From contig NC_088310.1 in assembly GCF_910592395.1 (NCBI RefSeq), positions 26,181,491 to 26,245,490 on the forward strand: a stretch of DNA of 64,000 bases. The letters are read 5' to 3'. The notes below the pieces were generated by a model that saw nothing but the letters and a program-made list of their open reading frames with translations, did no database searches and had not been told where the DNA came from. How positions within the stretch are numbered: position 1 is the stretch's first letter; each line of letters starts with the position of its first letter. The stretch is from Lineus longissimus (lineage: Eukaryota; Nemertea; Pilidiophora; Heteronemertea; Lineidae). Both the position numbers and the translations under genes were made by a program. Below are positions 39,319-56,985 of this stretch, piece after piece.

Positions 39319-41486
39319 ATGGCTGCCACAATTCTTGACAAGTACAGGACAGAACGCTACGAGTACGAAAACAGAGAACACCAACTTGCATTCCTGCAAA
39401 ATCTTTATAAATATAAATCCAGCAATGAATTCAGTGATGTTACAGTCAACGTGGATGGGACAGAGTTTCATTGTCATAAGATTATCCTTGCCTCTAGCAG
39501 TCCCTACTTTAAAGCATTATTCCTCCATCAAACTGATGTGCCTGGGACGAGCCACCTCTTCCTGAAAGACTTACCTGCTACTGGGTTTGAGTCGCTCCTA
39601 CATTATATCTACTCTGGGAAGTTAGCACTTGAGAGTTCTAACTTGATTGAGACGCTTGAAGTTGCGGATTTTCTCCAGTTTAGGAACTTGGTTGAAGTCT
39701 GCTGTTCACTGCTACTGCAGCACATCACAATCTATAACTGTCTCCGAATCGCACATGTTGCCGACCAACACAGTTGCCATGGCCTCCAACGAGATGCTTA
39801 TCAATTCTGTTTATCACACTTTAGTCATATTTTGATGACTGATGACTTTCTAGAAATTTCCCTGAATGTCTTGGTGTCCTTTTTGGAGGATGATCATATG
39901 AACTTGGACCATGAAATTGATCTAGTCGAAGGGATTAGTCAGTGGTGTCGGCATGATATGGCCGAGAGGTCCCATCAACTTGATAATCTGCTTAAGTATG
40001 TGCAGCTCAACAATATCAAAAGAGCAAACCTTGAACTGCTTCTTGATGAGGATAGCTTTCTGATGAATTCTGCAATATTGCAATCTTGTTTGAGACGATC
40101 AAATTCCACAGACAACTTGAACAATATGTCCGAGCCATGTCCTTTGAAACCTCGATTAAAAGAAGTGGTTGTTGTGATTAAAAAACACTGTCATGCGTCG
40201 GAAAATGGCTACACAACACCCATGAAGAATCCTCAGAAAATCGTCTATTATCATCCCGAGTCCCGACAGTGGTACCAGCTTACTTCCCTACCTTTTGATG
40301 ATAAAGACATGTATAGTGCGGCGGTGCTCCATAACGATATCTACATCACTGGTGGAGAGATTGATGGTGAGGCTGCTGGGGTTACGGCTGATGTCTGGGT
40401 GTACTCTGTGCAGGAGGATCGGTGGGCAGAGGTGAGATATTTGATTTGCAGTTGTTAAGGTGAAAGCTTATGTCTAGTCCTTTTCTTGTGGAGTGAAAGT
40501 TCCCTACTTCTCAGGCATTTGTTCTGTGTCAAGGTTAGAGGGTCTTGTTCTGTGTCAAAGTTTGAGGGTTTTCAGTCAGTAGTCAATCAACAGGGCATTC
40601 ATGTGTCAATAATTTCAACTTGGCAGTAATAACTGGTGAAATATCTCGTCCAGTTTGTTTTCACGTAAGTACATAACTTTGAGTTGTGACTGCCATAACA
40701 TCTGATCTTATTTTCCTGTCATTTCAGACTGAACCGATGTTAAGACCTCGCAGGAACCACAGTTCTTCAGTAATGATGGACAAGCTGTATGTAGTCGGTG
40801 GAAAGGGGATAGATTCAAGGCACCTTCGGCGTGATGGTGAAGTCTACGCCCCCTTGACCAAGCAGTGGACAATGTTGCCAAATCTGCTTGACGTTGACGG
40901 CCTAGGTCATGCTAGTCTTGTACCTCTGAATGAAAAACTTTATATCATTGGAGGCATGTGTAGTTATCTGAATGAACCAACGAAGGAGGTCAGTTGGAAG
41001 CAGTATCTCGGTGGTCAGTGCTATGATCCTGTGAAAGGAACATGGGAAAGACTCACAGCCCTGTCTCAAGCTATTGTTGAAAGGGGTCTCAAACCATGTG
41101 GTGATGAATGCCTGCCGTATTTAGGTTTCATACTCTTTGTGGATGAAGATCCGTATCAGAAAACTAAACAGTCGAAAACGTTAAAATTGTACAACCCAGT
41201 CACAGAATCCCTGGATGACTTTGTGGCAATCAGGCCCGTTGGACGCTTTGGAGGTTACACAATGTTCCGAGATGAAATCGTTAAGACTGGTGGTGTTCGG
41301 GATAGATTCACTGCATTGAATCTTGTCCATAGTTGCGATTTGAATCAAGACTGCCCAGATTGGGTCATGTGGACGCCAATGCCAAAGAACTCGTCTCATC
41401 ATGCTTGTTTGACAGTCTTCAAAGAGCTGCCTAAGATACCCCAAGGACATGCAGGTGGAGATGACAGAGATCGTCTAGTACATTAG
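39319..41486 (+). CDS. Kelch-like BTB-BACK-Kelch protein
   Basis: Two exons, 39319-40431 and 40728-41486, joined in phase 0 (GCAGAG|GTGAGA ... TTTCAG|ACTGAA), 623 residues. The BTB domain spans about 35-135 (EFSDVTVNVDGTEFHCHKII, then SSSPYFKALF, FESLLHYIYSGKL). The BACK domain follows (about 140-245; CLRIAHVADQHSCHGLQRDA, then HEIDLVEGISQWCRHD). Kelch repeats cover about 300-600, with markers AVLHNDIYITGGEIDGEAAG, MMDKLYVVGGKG, LNEKLYIIGGM and GRFGGYTMFRDEIVKTGG. Such proteins are substrate adaptors of cullin-3 ubiquitin ligases. No exact KLHL subfamily could be assigned; several kelch blades are long or degenerate. The upstream acceptor-like TTTTTCAG|GTGG at about 39250 suggests a 5' untranslated exon begins nearby. 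AATAAA at 41652 fits the 3' end. Confidence 0.95.
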
Positions 41487-41651
41487 GTCAATATGTATGT
41501 CGGGGGGGGTCTGCATTAGAGATAATAGTACATGTATGTTTCTCAGTACCTACATTGTCTCTGTGAGGGGTATAATATATAAATACTTGTAAAGCAAATG
41601 GCAGTCAATTCCTTCTTCGGATCAATGCAGAATCGAATCCTCTGTATAATG

Positions 41652-41657
41652 AATAAA
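41652..41657 (+). terminator. AATAAA polyadenylation signal of the kelch-like gene
   Basis: AATAAA in ATGAATAAACC, 166 bp after the stop codon. Confidence 0.6.
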
Positions 41658-41869
41658 CCTTCAGAAACATGTATGTTGTGCCATTGTCCTTGTATTGCTT
41701 CATTTTATGTTTAGAAGACTGTGATTGTTCCTGTTCAAGATGTCAACATGCTGTGCATGTATTTGACTTTATTTGAATAACATGATATATAGGAAATAAT
41801 GAATGTTGTCTTAGTCATGTGTTGGTTGTTGCATGCTCTTTCATGCAATGAGAGCGAGAGACGCTCACT

Positions 41870-44660
41870 TGGGAGAGCAATTTGACAAATACCATGAGAG
41901 AGTTCAGACTGTCACAACCGGACTGAGTCAAGCCAAGGCAGCTCCACCATGTTAGCAAACAGTGGAAGGGATGGGACAGTCACAATTTGGCCGGACTGGG
42001 AACGAAAAATAAAATAATTGAGACAGTCACAACCAGATCAAATGACCCCTCAGTTCCACTGTGTTCGAAAAACGGTGACAGAGAAGGGACAGTTACAACC
42101 AGACCGAATTGAGCCTAGGAAACTCCACCATGTTGCTAAAACAGTGTGAGAGATCTAAATAACTGAATCTGTCTGGTAGCTTCACCGTGTTGAGAAGACA
42201 GTGGAGCAGATGTGACAGTCAAAACCAGGCCGAATTGGATCTGAAGGCTACAATGTGTTGACAAGCACAGACATGGACTCAATTTGGCCTGGCAGATTGA
42301 CTAAACGGTGACAGAGATGACACGGGGTTGAGCAAATCAAGTTGAACTTGCTTGCATCACCGTCTTACAAACAAGGTGAAAGAGATGAGACAGCCATAAC
42401 CAGGCTGAATCGGCCTTGGCAGCTTCACTCTGCTGCTGACACTACGAATCACAATAAGACAAAATTGGACTGGTTGTTCCACCGTCTTACCAGAGTCTTT
42501 AGAAACTTTAATCTTACCAACAAGGTTGGAGAAATGAGACAGCCGCAACCAGGCTGAATCGGCCACAGCAGCTACAATGCTGCGTTGTCGACAATTAGAG
42601 GTGGATGAGACATTCACAAAAAGACCAAATTGGACCTGGTTGCTCAACTGTCTTACCAACAAGGTGAGAAAGATGGGTCAGCCGCAACAAGACGAATTGG
42701 CCTTGGCAGCTCCACTGCGCTGCCGACACTAAAAGAGACATGAGACAGTCACGACAAGACCAAATTGGACTTGGTTGTCCCATTGTCTTACGAACAAGGT
42801 GAGAGAGATGAGACAGTCAGAACCTGGTTGAATTGGCCTTGGCAGCCCCACTGTGTTGCCGACGCCAGAGAGGTGGATGAGACATTCACAACAAGACCAA
42901 ATTGGACCTGGTTGCTCAACTGTCTTACCAACAAGGTGAGAAAGATGGGCCAGCCGCAACAAGACGAATTGGCCTTGGCAGTTCCACTGCGCTGCCGACA
43001 CTAAAAGAGACATGAGACAGTCACGACAAGACCAAATTGGACTTGGTTGTCCCATTGTCTTACGAACAGGGTGAGAGAGATGAGACAGTCAGAACCTGGT
43101 TGAATTGGCCTTGGCAGCCCCCTGCACTGTGTTGCCGACGCCAGAGAGGTGGATGAGACATTCACAACAAGACCAAATTGGACCTAGTTGCTCAACTGTC
43201 TTACCAACAAGGTGAGAAAGATGGGCCAGCCGCAGCAAGACGAATTGGCCTTGGCAGCTCCACTGCGCTGCCGACACTAAAAGAGACATGAGACAGTCAC
43301 GACAAGACCAAATTGGACTTGGTTGTCCCATTGTCTTACGAACAAGGTGAGAGAGATGAGACAGTCAGAACCTGGTTGAATTGGCCTTGGCAGCCCCCTG
43401 CACTGTGTTGCCGACGCCAGAGAGGTGGATGAGACATTCACAACAAGACCAAATTGGACCTGATTACTCAACCGCCTTACCCAGGTGAGATCAAAGATGG
43501 GACAGTCACAACAAGCCGAATTGGCCTTGGCAGCTCCACTGCGCTGCTGAAACTAAGGGAGAGATAAGACAGACACAACGACAACCGAATCGGTGCGGGA
43601 ACCTCTGCAGCTAATTCAGTCCACTACGCAGCCGTGTCTTCTTTGGGAGTTATGTCTCATTTCCCTCCCGGCATAGGTGCAAACGTTAATTCAAATTGGG
43701 TCAGGCAGCTCCACCGTGTCGAGAAAACGCTGAGAGATTCAGACAGGTGGCTGCGTAGGTCACTTTTTCCAGGGGAACATTTACTTATACACACCAGCGC
43801 GCGCCCCCGTAAGGACGCCGAAGACTGGAACCTGTTGCTGGGTGCGACAGCGGTGGAATCGCCGGACCATTGTCTGTCTTTACTGGTAACCACGATGGGA
43901 CTGCTAGGCCCAATTCGGCCTGGTTGCGGCTGTACTGTCTCATCTCTCTCACCGTTTGTCAGAGGATGCCAGAGACAACCTTTAAACATGTTGCAGGGTG
44001 CGACAACGGTGGAGCTACCTGATTCAGTTTGGTTGTGCCTGTTACAATTCTCTCACTTTTTGCACCACAGTGGACCTGCCAGGCTTGATTTGGCTTGGTT
44101 GTGGCAGTCTCACCTCTGTCCGGGGTTAGATAACACCAGTTGCCATTTTATCCATTCAGTCTGATTGTGACAAACTGTCTCCCTCACTGTCTTGTCAACA
44201 CTTAGAAGGTGCCACACCTGCTTAGTTTGGTTGTGTTAGTCACATCTCTTTCATTCTTAAATTGAAAGTGCCATCACATACTGACAATCTTGTGTGCAGT
44301 AAGGAAGCCAAAGACAGCTTATAAACCAGCAGTGGATCGCCATATTTGGTCTGGTTGTGCCTGTCTCAACTCCCTCACCGTTTACTCCAGACAGTGGATA
44401 TGCCTGGCTCAATTCGGTCTGGTTGTGACTGTCATCTCTCTCAGTGTTCTGGCAAGACGATGGAGCTGCCATGCTTGGTTCGGCCTGGTTGTGACAGTTT
44501 TGTCTCTCTCACAGTTTTGCAAGAAAGTGGAGAGGTCAGGCCAGAGTCGGTGTAGTTGTCACTTTCCGAACTATCTCACCGTTTTGTCAACACGGCGAGG
44601 CTGCAAGGCCCAATTTGGTCTGGTTGGGACTGTCTCAACTCACTTGAGGACGAGTGTGTG
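41870..44660. repeat. About 68-bp minisatellite with 272-276 bp higher-order units, both orientations
   Basis: Plus-orientation units (about 41870-43600) share GAGACAGTCACAACAAGACC, AATTGG(A/C)CTTGG and a (C)AAGGTGAGA motif. At 42600-43480 they form a higher-order repeat: CTAAAAGAGA starts at 42729, 43001 and 43277, so one higher-order unit of four subunits is 272 then 276 bp. From about 43640 to 44660 the same motif is present in reverse complement (CCAATTCGG CCTGGTTG... CTGTCTCATCTCTCTCAC), so the array is an inverted pair. Open frames here are repeat artefacts. It fills the interval between the convergent kelch-like and KAT5 genes. Confidence 0.9.
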
Positions 44661-45426
44661 GTAACACCCATATGTGCACTGCTGATGAAGTCTGAATTTG
44701 TCAATGTAGATTTTGTTGATTCAACTTCTCGTGACTCTGGCAGGCTAACTGTTTGACAAGTATCTTATATCGGGCAGCCACAATGGCAAAGAATTCCAAC
44801 TACTTAATAATTAAAGAACGATTTTTAATTTTTATTAAAAAAGATTTTCCACCACTAATAATGGTAAAGCAATCTCATTTGATCTGACTTGAGGTAAAAA
44901 AAACAAAGACAAGAATCCCAAACAAAAAACTTCATCTTAAATTCTCAAATATTTTATCCATTCATAAACCAAAATTGACCAGGCCTCTACCCAAATCGCA
45001 ACCAAGCAATTGGCCACTGCTCTACTGATGCAGAATTTGAAAAGTGTCACTAACCAGTACAACAATAAACCTCACAAAATCCTATTACAAAAATCCCTGA
45101 ATGTGCAGATCAATTGAACATGTAGGTTTGCAATACAGCAAGCTGCAACTTTCACACACTGTTCAAACTACTCGCAGTGTCTGCAAGCTAGAGAAGCAGA
45201 GATACAGTCATGAACAATCAACACTGATCAAAAACCGAACAAGGAAACTACCACACTTATGTTCATCCCCTCCCTTATCATGTTTGGCCCAAGATGAGAC
45301 AAATAGCTGTACTTTGGCCCCTTTCACTAAAACAGCTTCTACCACATGCACAGACGGAAGCATATGAAATTCATAGTCCTTAGAACTGTCCCTTAGTGTC
45401 CACGAATATCACTGACATCACAACTC
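44661..45426. other. KAT5 3' UTR and flank
   Basis: AT-rich sequence after the KAT5 stop on the minus strand. TTTATT near 44830 gives AATAAA on that strand and may mark the transcript end. No additional gene seen. Confidence 0.5.
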
Positions 45427-50872
<5,446 letters not shown>

Positions 50873-52434
50873 TTTGGAATTGTGCGTTCGTTCGACCAGG
50901 TCCTGTGTTATTGTTTATCCGAGTAGTAAATTTTAAAGCTTCAAATACTACTCTTTGTTCATAAAAACTGCAATATCGTAATCTTCTATATGAGGAGTGT
51001 TTACTGAGAGCGAATCATGACATAACGGCACTGTTGTGTTGTCATTAAACTCATTTGAAACTGTAAAGATTTGTTGGTGACGTCATATGCTTTCTGATTC
51101 GGATAAACTTCGCACGATGAAACGAACCTGAGGGTCAACGGCGGGAAACATTAGGCGGGAAATATGAATTTCCAAAAGCAACACCGCCTGCCAAGTTGGA
51201 TTTTAATAATCATGTGGCCCAAGTATCATGACATTACTTGCTCTTGCTGTCATCAATAGGGATGTGTCCTGATTATATAAGTCAAATTGTATGGTAACAA
51301 TAAATACTGCCCCATAATCCTTATGGAGTCTGGGAGAGAGGGTGTCCTCTTGGGAGGTTTCACTGTCAGCATGGAACTTGGCAAGGTGCTGGTTGTGCCT
51401 GCCGTCCATCTCATCGAAGAAGATCAAAAGATTGGTCACACCTCTCTCAACAATCAGAAAGGTGTCAGTCATCAAACAGTTCACAGAGAGCAACGGGTGG
51501 CATCATATCAACATATCTGGTTCTGCTCCTGGGACCAGCATCCTTGAGTACATGAGAATGACTCAAGTCATGGAAACAGCTTTAGAAATAACTTTATTCA
51601 TTCTCCCCAGCTATGTACAGCACCATAGGTTTTGTCGAAGATCTTCTTGTACAGCCTGGAAATAATGTTCAGATTATTAGTAAATAATTATACTAATACT
51701 TTTACGCAATGTAGTCCTACATGATCTGCTGTGTATTTTGTGTTCAAATTTTTGAGCCCATTAACAAGATAAGCAAGGCAATATTTTTTGCTTCATTGAG
51801 GTACAGGGGAACTCCTTTCAACATTTATTACAAAGTCTTACCTGTGACAGAACTGTTTATCTGCCACTAAAGTTTTCCTTGCAATATGGTCCATCAGAAT
51901 AGCACCAGGTGGCATACTAATGCTGTCTTTATTATACCTTTTAAGGCACTATGGCAAACGTCCATCTCCAATCACAGCAGCGTATGTTAGATCAAACACC
52001 CTCACATGGTCTTCTAGTTATCAGGATCATTATACATTATCAAAGAATAACATGTCGCCTTCTTTTCGGTGAAACCGAGACTGAATTATTCACATTGTGT
52101 TCAACTGCGTTCATTTCGCAGTCAATTCATTAGTTACCAATGTATGCCTTAGAGGGGGCAGAATGGCACTGTTTAGACAAGAAGTCTCTCAAACAGCCTC
52201 AAAGAATATTGGATAGAACGTCACTGTACTGGGTTCCAGTAATAAATATTGCCATAAAGACATATGATATTGTTCTGGGACTTATGTAAGATTAGTTCTC
52301 TCCGCCAAACCCAAGACTGAAGGATTGAAATCTTGTGCTTATAGGCTAACAAATGCAAACACTTCCAAGTGAACCCCCTACAAGAGAAGAGTGGCTCTTC
52401 TTCTCTCCGACTTTGACACCCTTATACGAACATA
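50873..52434. other. Intergenic between KAT5 and a small minus-strand gene
   Basis: KAT5 promoter side (50.9-51.2 kb) and the 3' flank of the small minus-strand gene. TTTATT at about 51592 would be AATAAA on the minus strand, a possible 3' end. No coding segment was supported. Confidence 0.45.
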
Positions 52435-53035
52435 TCAATAGATTAGCCAGCGGTCCTTGGTGTCGCCGCGTGGGTTACGTCCAGTGAAATTGTTTGCAAA
52501 GGTCAGGGAACCACGATCTGACATCCATAACCAGCGTATACCCTTTTCATGCCAGTTATAGTCGGGTGCTACACCACAGTCGGGATAGTGGCCGCCAAAT
52601 GAATGGTTGTTGAATTTAAAACTGTTAACTGTTCACGTCAACTTATTAGACAAGTCACAAAACTTCATGAATTCAATGGAGATTTCCACATCACAGGAGA
52701 GAACAGCAGTGATGGCATCTCGCAGATTTAACATGATCATTTAGTTACATCCTTACCATCATGACTTGGACGTGCGCCTTTAGTTTCCTTCAGCAAATGG
52801 TATTAGGGATAGTAATTGAAATTGCCGTTGAACATGTATGCATGAAGTACAGTGATGTACATAATGTATGTCTGACTTGAAATATCAAACTGCGCAGTTC
52901 ATTCCCATCTTGATAGAATGACTATTTCTACAATAAAAACCCTTTAAAACCAATCCATACTTTTATCAGGAATATATACTGTGCCTTACCTTCTGCTGCA
53001 GCCGTTTTGATTTGTTTCGGAAAATTTGAAGGCAT
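52435..53035 (-). CDS. Small unrecognised protein
   Basis: The first exon 53035-52990 encodes MPSNFPKQIKTAAAE and ends at a consensus donor (GAAG|GTAAGG). A phase-compatible final exon, 52628-52435, encodes NSFKFNNHSFGGHYPDCGVA, then WHEKGIRWLWMSDRGSLTF and ends in KDRWLIY. Together they give about 79 residues. A 21-nt internal exon at 52777-52757 (GARPSHD) also fits in phase and would give 86. The last exon looks real from its Trp/Gly-rich, non-repetitive composition and its frame, but I recognise no family. The start lies 1.8 kb head-to-head from TOMM20 and 160 bp from an inverted CCAAT-containing module. Alternatively the two segments belong to different transcripts. Confidence 0.4.
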
Positions 53036-53187
53036 TTTTATGTTTGAAATCGGAGAAAGTGTTCCCGCGATGTTCTCCGCAGCACACACACAAACCGACT
53101 GGCGTTCAAATCAACCGCGACCGCCATGACCAAAGACAATACATTTTACGTCACAGCATCCGGGCACTTATACTCCTCTCCCCGTTG

Positions 53188-54028
53188 GCGAAATTTTTTT
53201 CTGCAGGATACTTCTGCCACAGTGTACATCTGACAGCCAATCACAATTGGCGCGATCTTTGACGTCACACTGTTTATTTATGCATGATAATACAAATACA
53301 ATGGACGATACCGAGTCGCATGCCGAGTGCCACTTCAACTGTGAATGTGACAATAATTGTCTGACCCCAAGTATGCTCAACTCAAGGTTTGTGTCGTAGT
53401 GTTTAGGAATGAATTGCACAGATTCATTGTAAAATTGATGATATTATGCGTACAAAAGAGGCATCAGCTGATCTGATCCTACATTGCAGTGCATGCATTG
53501 ATTTGTGAAATTTTAAGGGGCAGTGACACTGACAGTGTTGCCAATGTTGATAATTATTAAAGGGACAGTGTATCCGATGTCTGCTGTTGAAGGTATCAGG
53601 CCTATTTTGGTAGTTTGAACATTGTTGAAGGGCCATTGTATAAAACACATTTTGACAAGCAAACAAAATAAAATTGAATGGTGGCGCCACCTATGCATAT
53701 ACAGCAGAACTAGTTACACGGTTGACAGATAAACATTCAACCTCGGCTATTTTGCCGAGCACAGTGCGCCTTAACAGACAAGTCCAATAAATACAGTCCA
53801 CTCGACAATGAAAATACATGTTAAGATACTGCAAATATATTTTAGCTAATATACTCCTCTAACCATTTGCTAACTTGTTCTTTCCAAGATTATCAGAACA
53901 CGTGGCATTGTTGACATTATTGCGCCATGTGGAAAGATGATGTCAACAAAGACACGTGCTTGCCTTGAATTCTGATTGGCTGTCAGATGTACACTATGGC
54001 AGAAGTATCCTGCAGAAAAAAATTTCGC
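53188..54028. promoter_or_regulatory. Inverted pair of a CCAAT-containing module
   Basis: A roughly 59-bp stretch at 53188-53246 (starts GCGAAATTTTTTTCTGCAGG, includes ACAGCCAATCA) is repeated as near-perfect reverse complement at 53971-54028 (includes TGATTGGCTGT and ends AATTTCGC). The homology continues weakly into CCCCGTTG next to it. The left arm is 150-210 bp upstream of the minus-strand start codon; the right arm faces TOMM20 (about 0.83 kb from its ATG). Both arms carry a CCAAT box, so this may be a duplicated promoter element serving the divergent pair, or the ends of a foldback insertion. Confidence 0.75.
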
Positions 54029-54454
54029 TCCCCGTTGAGCCTGGCCAGCTAGCAGTTATACGCTCACGAGAGTCTTTTGTTCTGTCAATGGATCAATATG
54101 ACAGGCATTGTTAAAATGTGGGCTTGGCTTTAGTATACATACTTGTACATGTACGTTTCATTGCAGAGCTGTGGAAATGCATGCCATAAGGCAGGTTCCG
54201 TAACTGCCAAAGGACGATGTAAATGCATTTTTTTATCAACGATTTTTTTATCATTTCCCAAATTCCTCCTACAACCACGTATAAAAGATGGTTCAGTGTC
54301 GCGTAAATCAGTTAGCAGATAGAGGACTTGATGACTCGACAAACACTCGTACTTTGTAGTTCGTCGTACGTTCTTGCAAACATTCGAAACAGAATACAAT
54401 TGCCAAATTTGATAGCATGATATTATCAAACTTGATTTGGTCGGGTGACTTAAT

Positions 54455-54473
54455 GGGGGGGGGGGGGGGGGGG
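54455..54473 (+). repeat. Poly-G tract (19 bp)
   Basis: Uninterrupted run of G, 380 bp upstream of the TOMM20 start codon. Confidence 0.95.
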
Positions 54474-54854
54474 TCCATTGTTCCTCAAATCCCTGTGGAC
54501 CCCTGGGTCATTCATTAGGTCATTCAAATTTCGCGGTATTTTTGAGACGTCCCCTTTTTAGTACAGCCATCTAATGGTAAAAATATAAACTATAACTCAA
54601 GTTGTTGATAACTAGCCTTCGATATCTATTCAGGATTCTGATTGTTCTGGCCAAGTTCTCATGACATTATCACTGTAATCTAGATTGAAAAGGTATTTAA
54701 ACTTGACAACGTTAATATGACTATTTGAGTTGATTTTTTTAGTTAAGTACAATGATTTTTTCAATGATACGAATCTGATGCTGTTTTTCAACGGCCGTAA
54801 CTACCACCTGGTTGTCTTTTTCATTTTCATGAATTTTGACACAAAATCCCTAAA

Positions 54855-56563
54855 ATGATATCAAAAGCAACCGTTGGTTTGGCTGCAGCAAGTGCAGGTA
54901 TATGCTTTATAGGTTACTGCATCTATTTCGACCGAAAACGGCGCAGCGATCCTCTGTTTAAACAGCGATTGCGGGAGAGTAAGTGTTAGCTTCTGCCTTA
55001 TTTTTCGTACGTAGGATCAGCATGTGCATTTGTACGTGTATCTTTTTGTGTCTGCCGGCCTACAAAACTTGATTATAAAATCATTTACTGTGATAATGCC
55101 GGTTCAGTCTGTACACCGTGGCCTGTGCCTTAACTATGGACGGTCTTGTGACTTGTGTATATTTTGTAGCCTGAAATATTGTCTGTTTTGTCTTTTTTAT
55201 GTGACTTAGTTAGTAAGTTGTGTTCCGTTTCAAGTCGTCGGTACGTGGTGCGGGTTGATCATCAGTGTCAGTGAGAGGATCGCAAGAAATGGAAGTGGAA
55301 TCATCTGGCGTGGCGTTGAAGACAATAAGAAAATTCTGGAATATGCCAGACAGGCGGACAACTGTCAAGATTAAAGTTAAAGTATAAATTAAACTTTCAT
55401 CATTCCTTTTTCTAGAACGGAAAAAAGCCAAGCAGACAGAAAAGAGCAGCTTCAAAGTCGAGGTTAGTGTTGTATTATCACATCTACTACGAAACATGTA
55501 CATCGTATAGGGTAACAAAAGGGCCTCGAACGGATATGTGAGACACTATGGCATTTATGCAATGACATTTCATGACTTTGCCACTCATAGTGATGATTGT
55601 TTATGATTTACAGTATTTAAGGTGTGGAATTGTCAGATGGGCTTTGGAATTAAGTTCCCTGCAAATCAATACATTTTGTTTGTTTCAAGTTACCTACTTG
55701 CACATTATACTATTAATTTCTTTCCAGTTACCTGATCCAAGAGACAATGAAGCAATGCAAAGATTTTTCTTAAAAGAAATTCAGCTTGGCGAGGAATTAC
55801 TTGGCCAGGGTAAGTACAAGTTGTGCAAATGGCTTTGTTCTTCACATGTTTCTGAAACATTATCCCGCTGTGTTAAAAAAAAATCACAAGTTCTTTGACA
55901 AGTTGTCATTAGGGCTGCTCCTACACTTCCAGTCAATTTTTCAATGCTCACAATGTTTATATACTCTCCACTCTTCACTTCAGGTCAAATTGAAGAAGCC
56001 ATTGAACATTTGAGTCTTGCTGTTGCCGTGTGTGGCCAGTCAACACAACTGCTAGCAGTGCTGGAACAGACACTACCCCCGCAAGTTTATACCCTCCTTC
56101 ATGAAAATGTACCAAAGGCAGTCAAGGTAGGCATGAGATGTCACACCTTCCTTATAATGTTATCAGAATCAGATTCAATTTGGCTATACCCATGATAATT
56201 GATAGAAACGGAGTTCAATACGCATAATCAGGTACAAGTCTGGCCTGAATTTAGTGCAATAGAATCTCTCTAATTTAGATACAACTTGGGACTGAAAAAG
56301 GGTCTCACTCTACCAGACAGGTACCCTGATTACAGATAAGAAGTTAAATTGAGGACATCAATCTCGGGGGGTCCTTGGAAGTGGACTTATTGTCTGAACT
56401 AGCATATCAGCAATATTCCTACTTGTCATTCTTCTTGTTAATCTTTCAGAGGATTAAACAGTTGACAGATCTGGGACCAATGATGGGAGGTATGCCAGGT
56501 ATGGGTGGTATGCCAAGCCACGGGGGTCCGACTGTCACCCCATTGGAGGATGATCTAGAGTAG
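54855..56563 (+). CDS. TOMM20: Mitochondrial import receptor TOM20
   Basis: Five exons: 54855-54978, 55416-55462, 55728-55809, 55984-56126 and 56450-56563. Phases agree and give 169 residues (145 in human). TOM20 is the outer-membrane receptor that binds amphipathic presequences and passes them to TOM22/TOM40. An N-terminal anchor (about 6-24; ATVGLAAASAGICFIGYCIY) is followed by the positive stop-transfer patch DRKRRSD. A Lys-rich linker (RKKAKQTEKSS) comes next, then the cytosolic TPR-type domain: LPDPRDNEAMQRFFLKEIQL, GEELLGQGQIEEAIEHLSLA and QTLPPQVYTLLHENVPKAVK. The tail is enriched in Met/Gly (GPMMGGMPGMGGMP) and ends in the acidic EDDLE, close to the vertebrate C-terminus. The extra length is in the tail and the linker. 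Confidence 0.97.
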
Positions 56564-56886
56564 AAAGTTGGACGGAGTACCCTTATTTTAGAGAGCTCTG
56601 AACAATTCTTTTCATAAAAGAAGAAGAGACAATTCATATCATCAAAGAAGAAAAGACTGTGTGCAGTGAACGGGAGTGGTTTTTCAATATTATCCTGATA
56701 ACTCTAGGTGGATATTCAGGAGAAGTAAATGGTTTGTCTCAGACTTACAACTTTGTGATGGATCCTTGTCAATAATGTATTGTGCTCACGTGTTTACATT
56801 ACTAACCGTCCGGAATGAGGTAGTGGGCTTTCAGACTTTTGGTTTGTCAAATTGTTTTGTAAGAAGATTAAAAAATTCTGTATAAA

Positions 56887-56892
56887 AATAAA
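56887..56892 (+). terminator. AATAAA polyadenylation signal of TOMM20
   Basis: AATAAA in AAAAATAAATACAAC, about 325 bp after the stop codon and 100 bp before the 34-bp minisatellite. Confidence 0.6.
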
Positions 56893-56985
56893 TACAACAT
56901 TTATCTATGTGAGATCACCTTTTTTGTTTGTGTTTGAAATTGTTGGATAAGGCTGGAATGCCACATTTGTTTCTGTCTCAACTGC

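Noticed and set aside
42357-43471. Several overlapping frames with a repeated MGQPSPIWSCRDCLMSLL peptide
   Set aside because: They are the reverse reading of the 68-bp minisatellite higher-order units; no splice signals or conserved domain.
43634-44164. A 176-codon plus-strand frame
   Set aside because: It spans the turn of the inverted minisatellite and its sequence is repeat-derived.
51203-51547. Overlapping frames on both strands near 51.2-51.5 kb
   Set aside because: No homology recognised, no flanking splice sites in phase, and neither strand shows conserved motifs.
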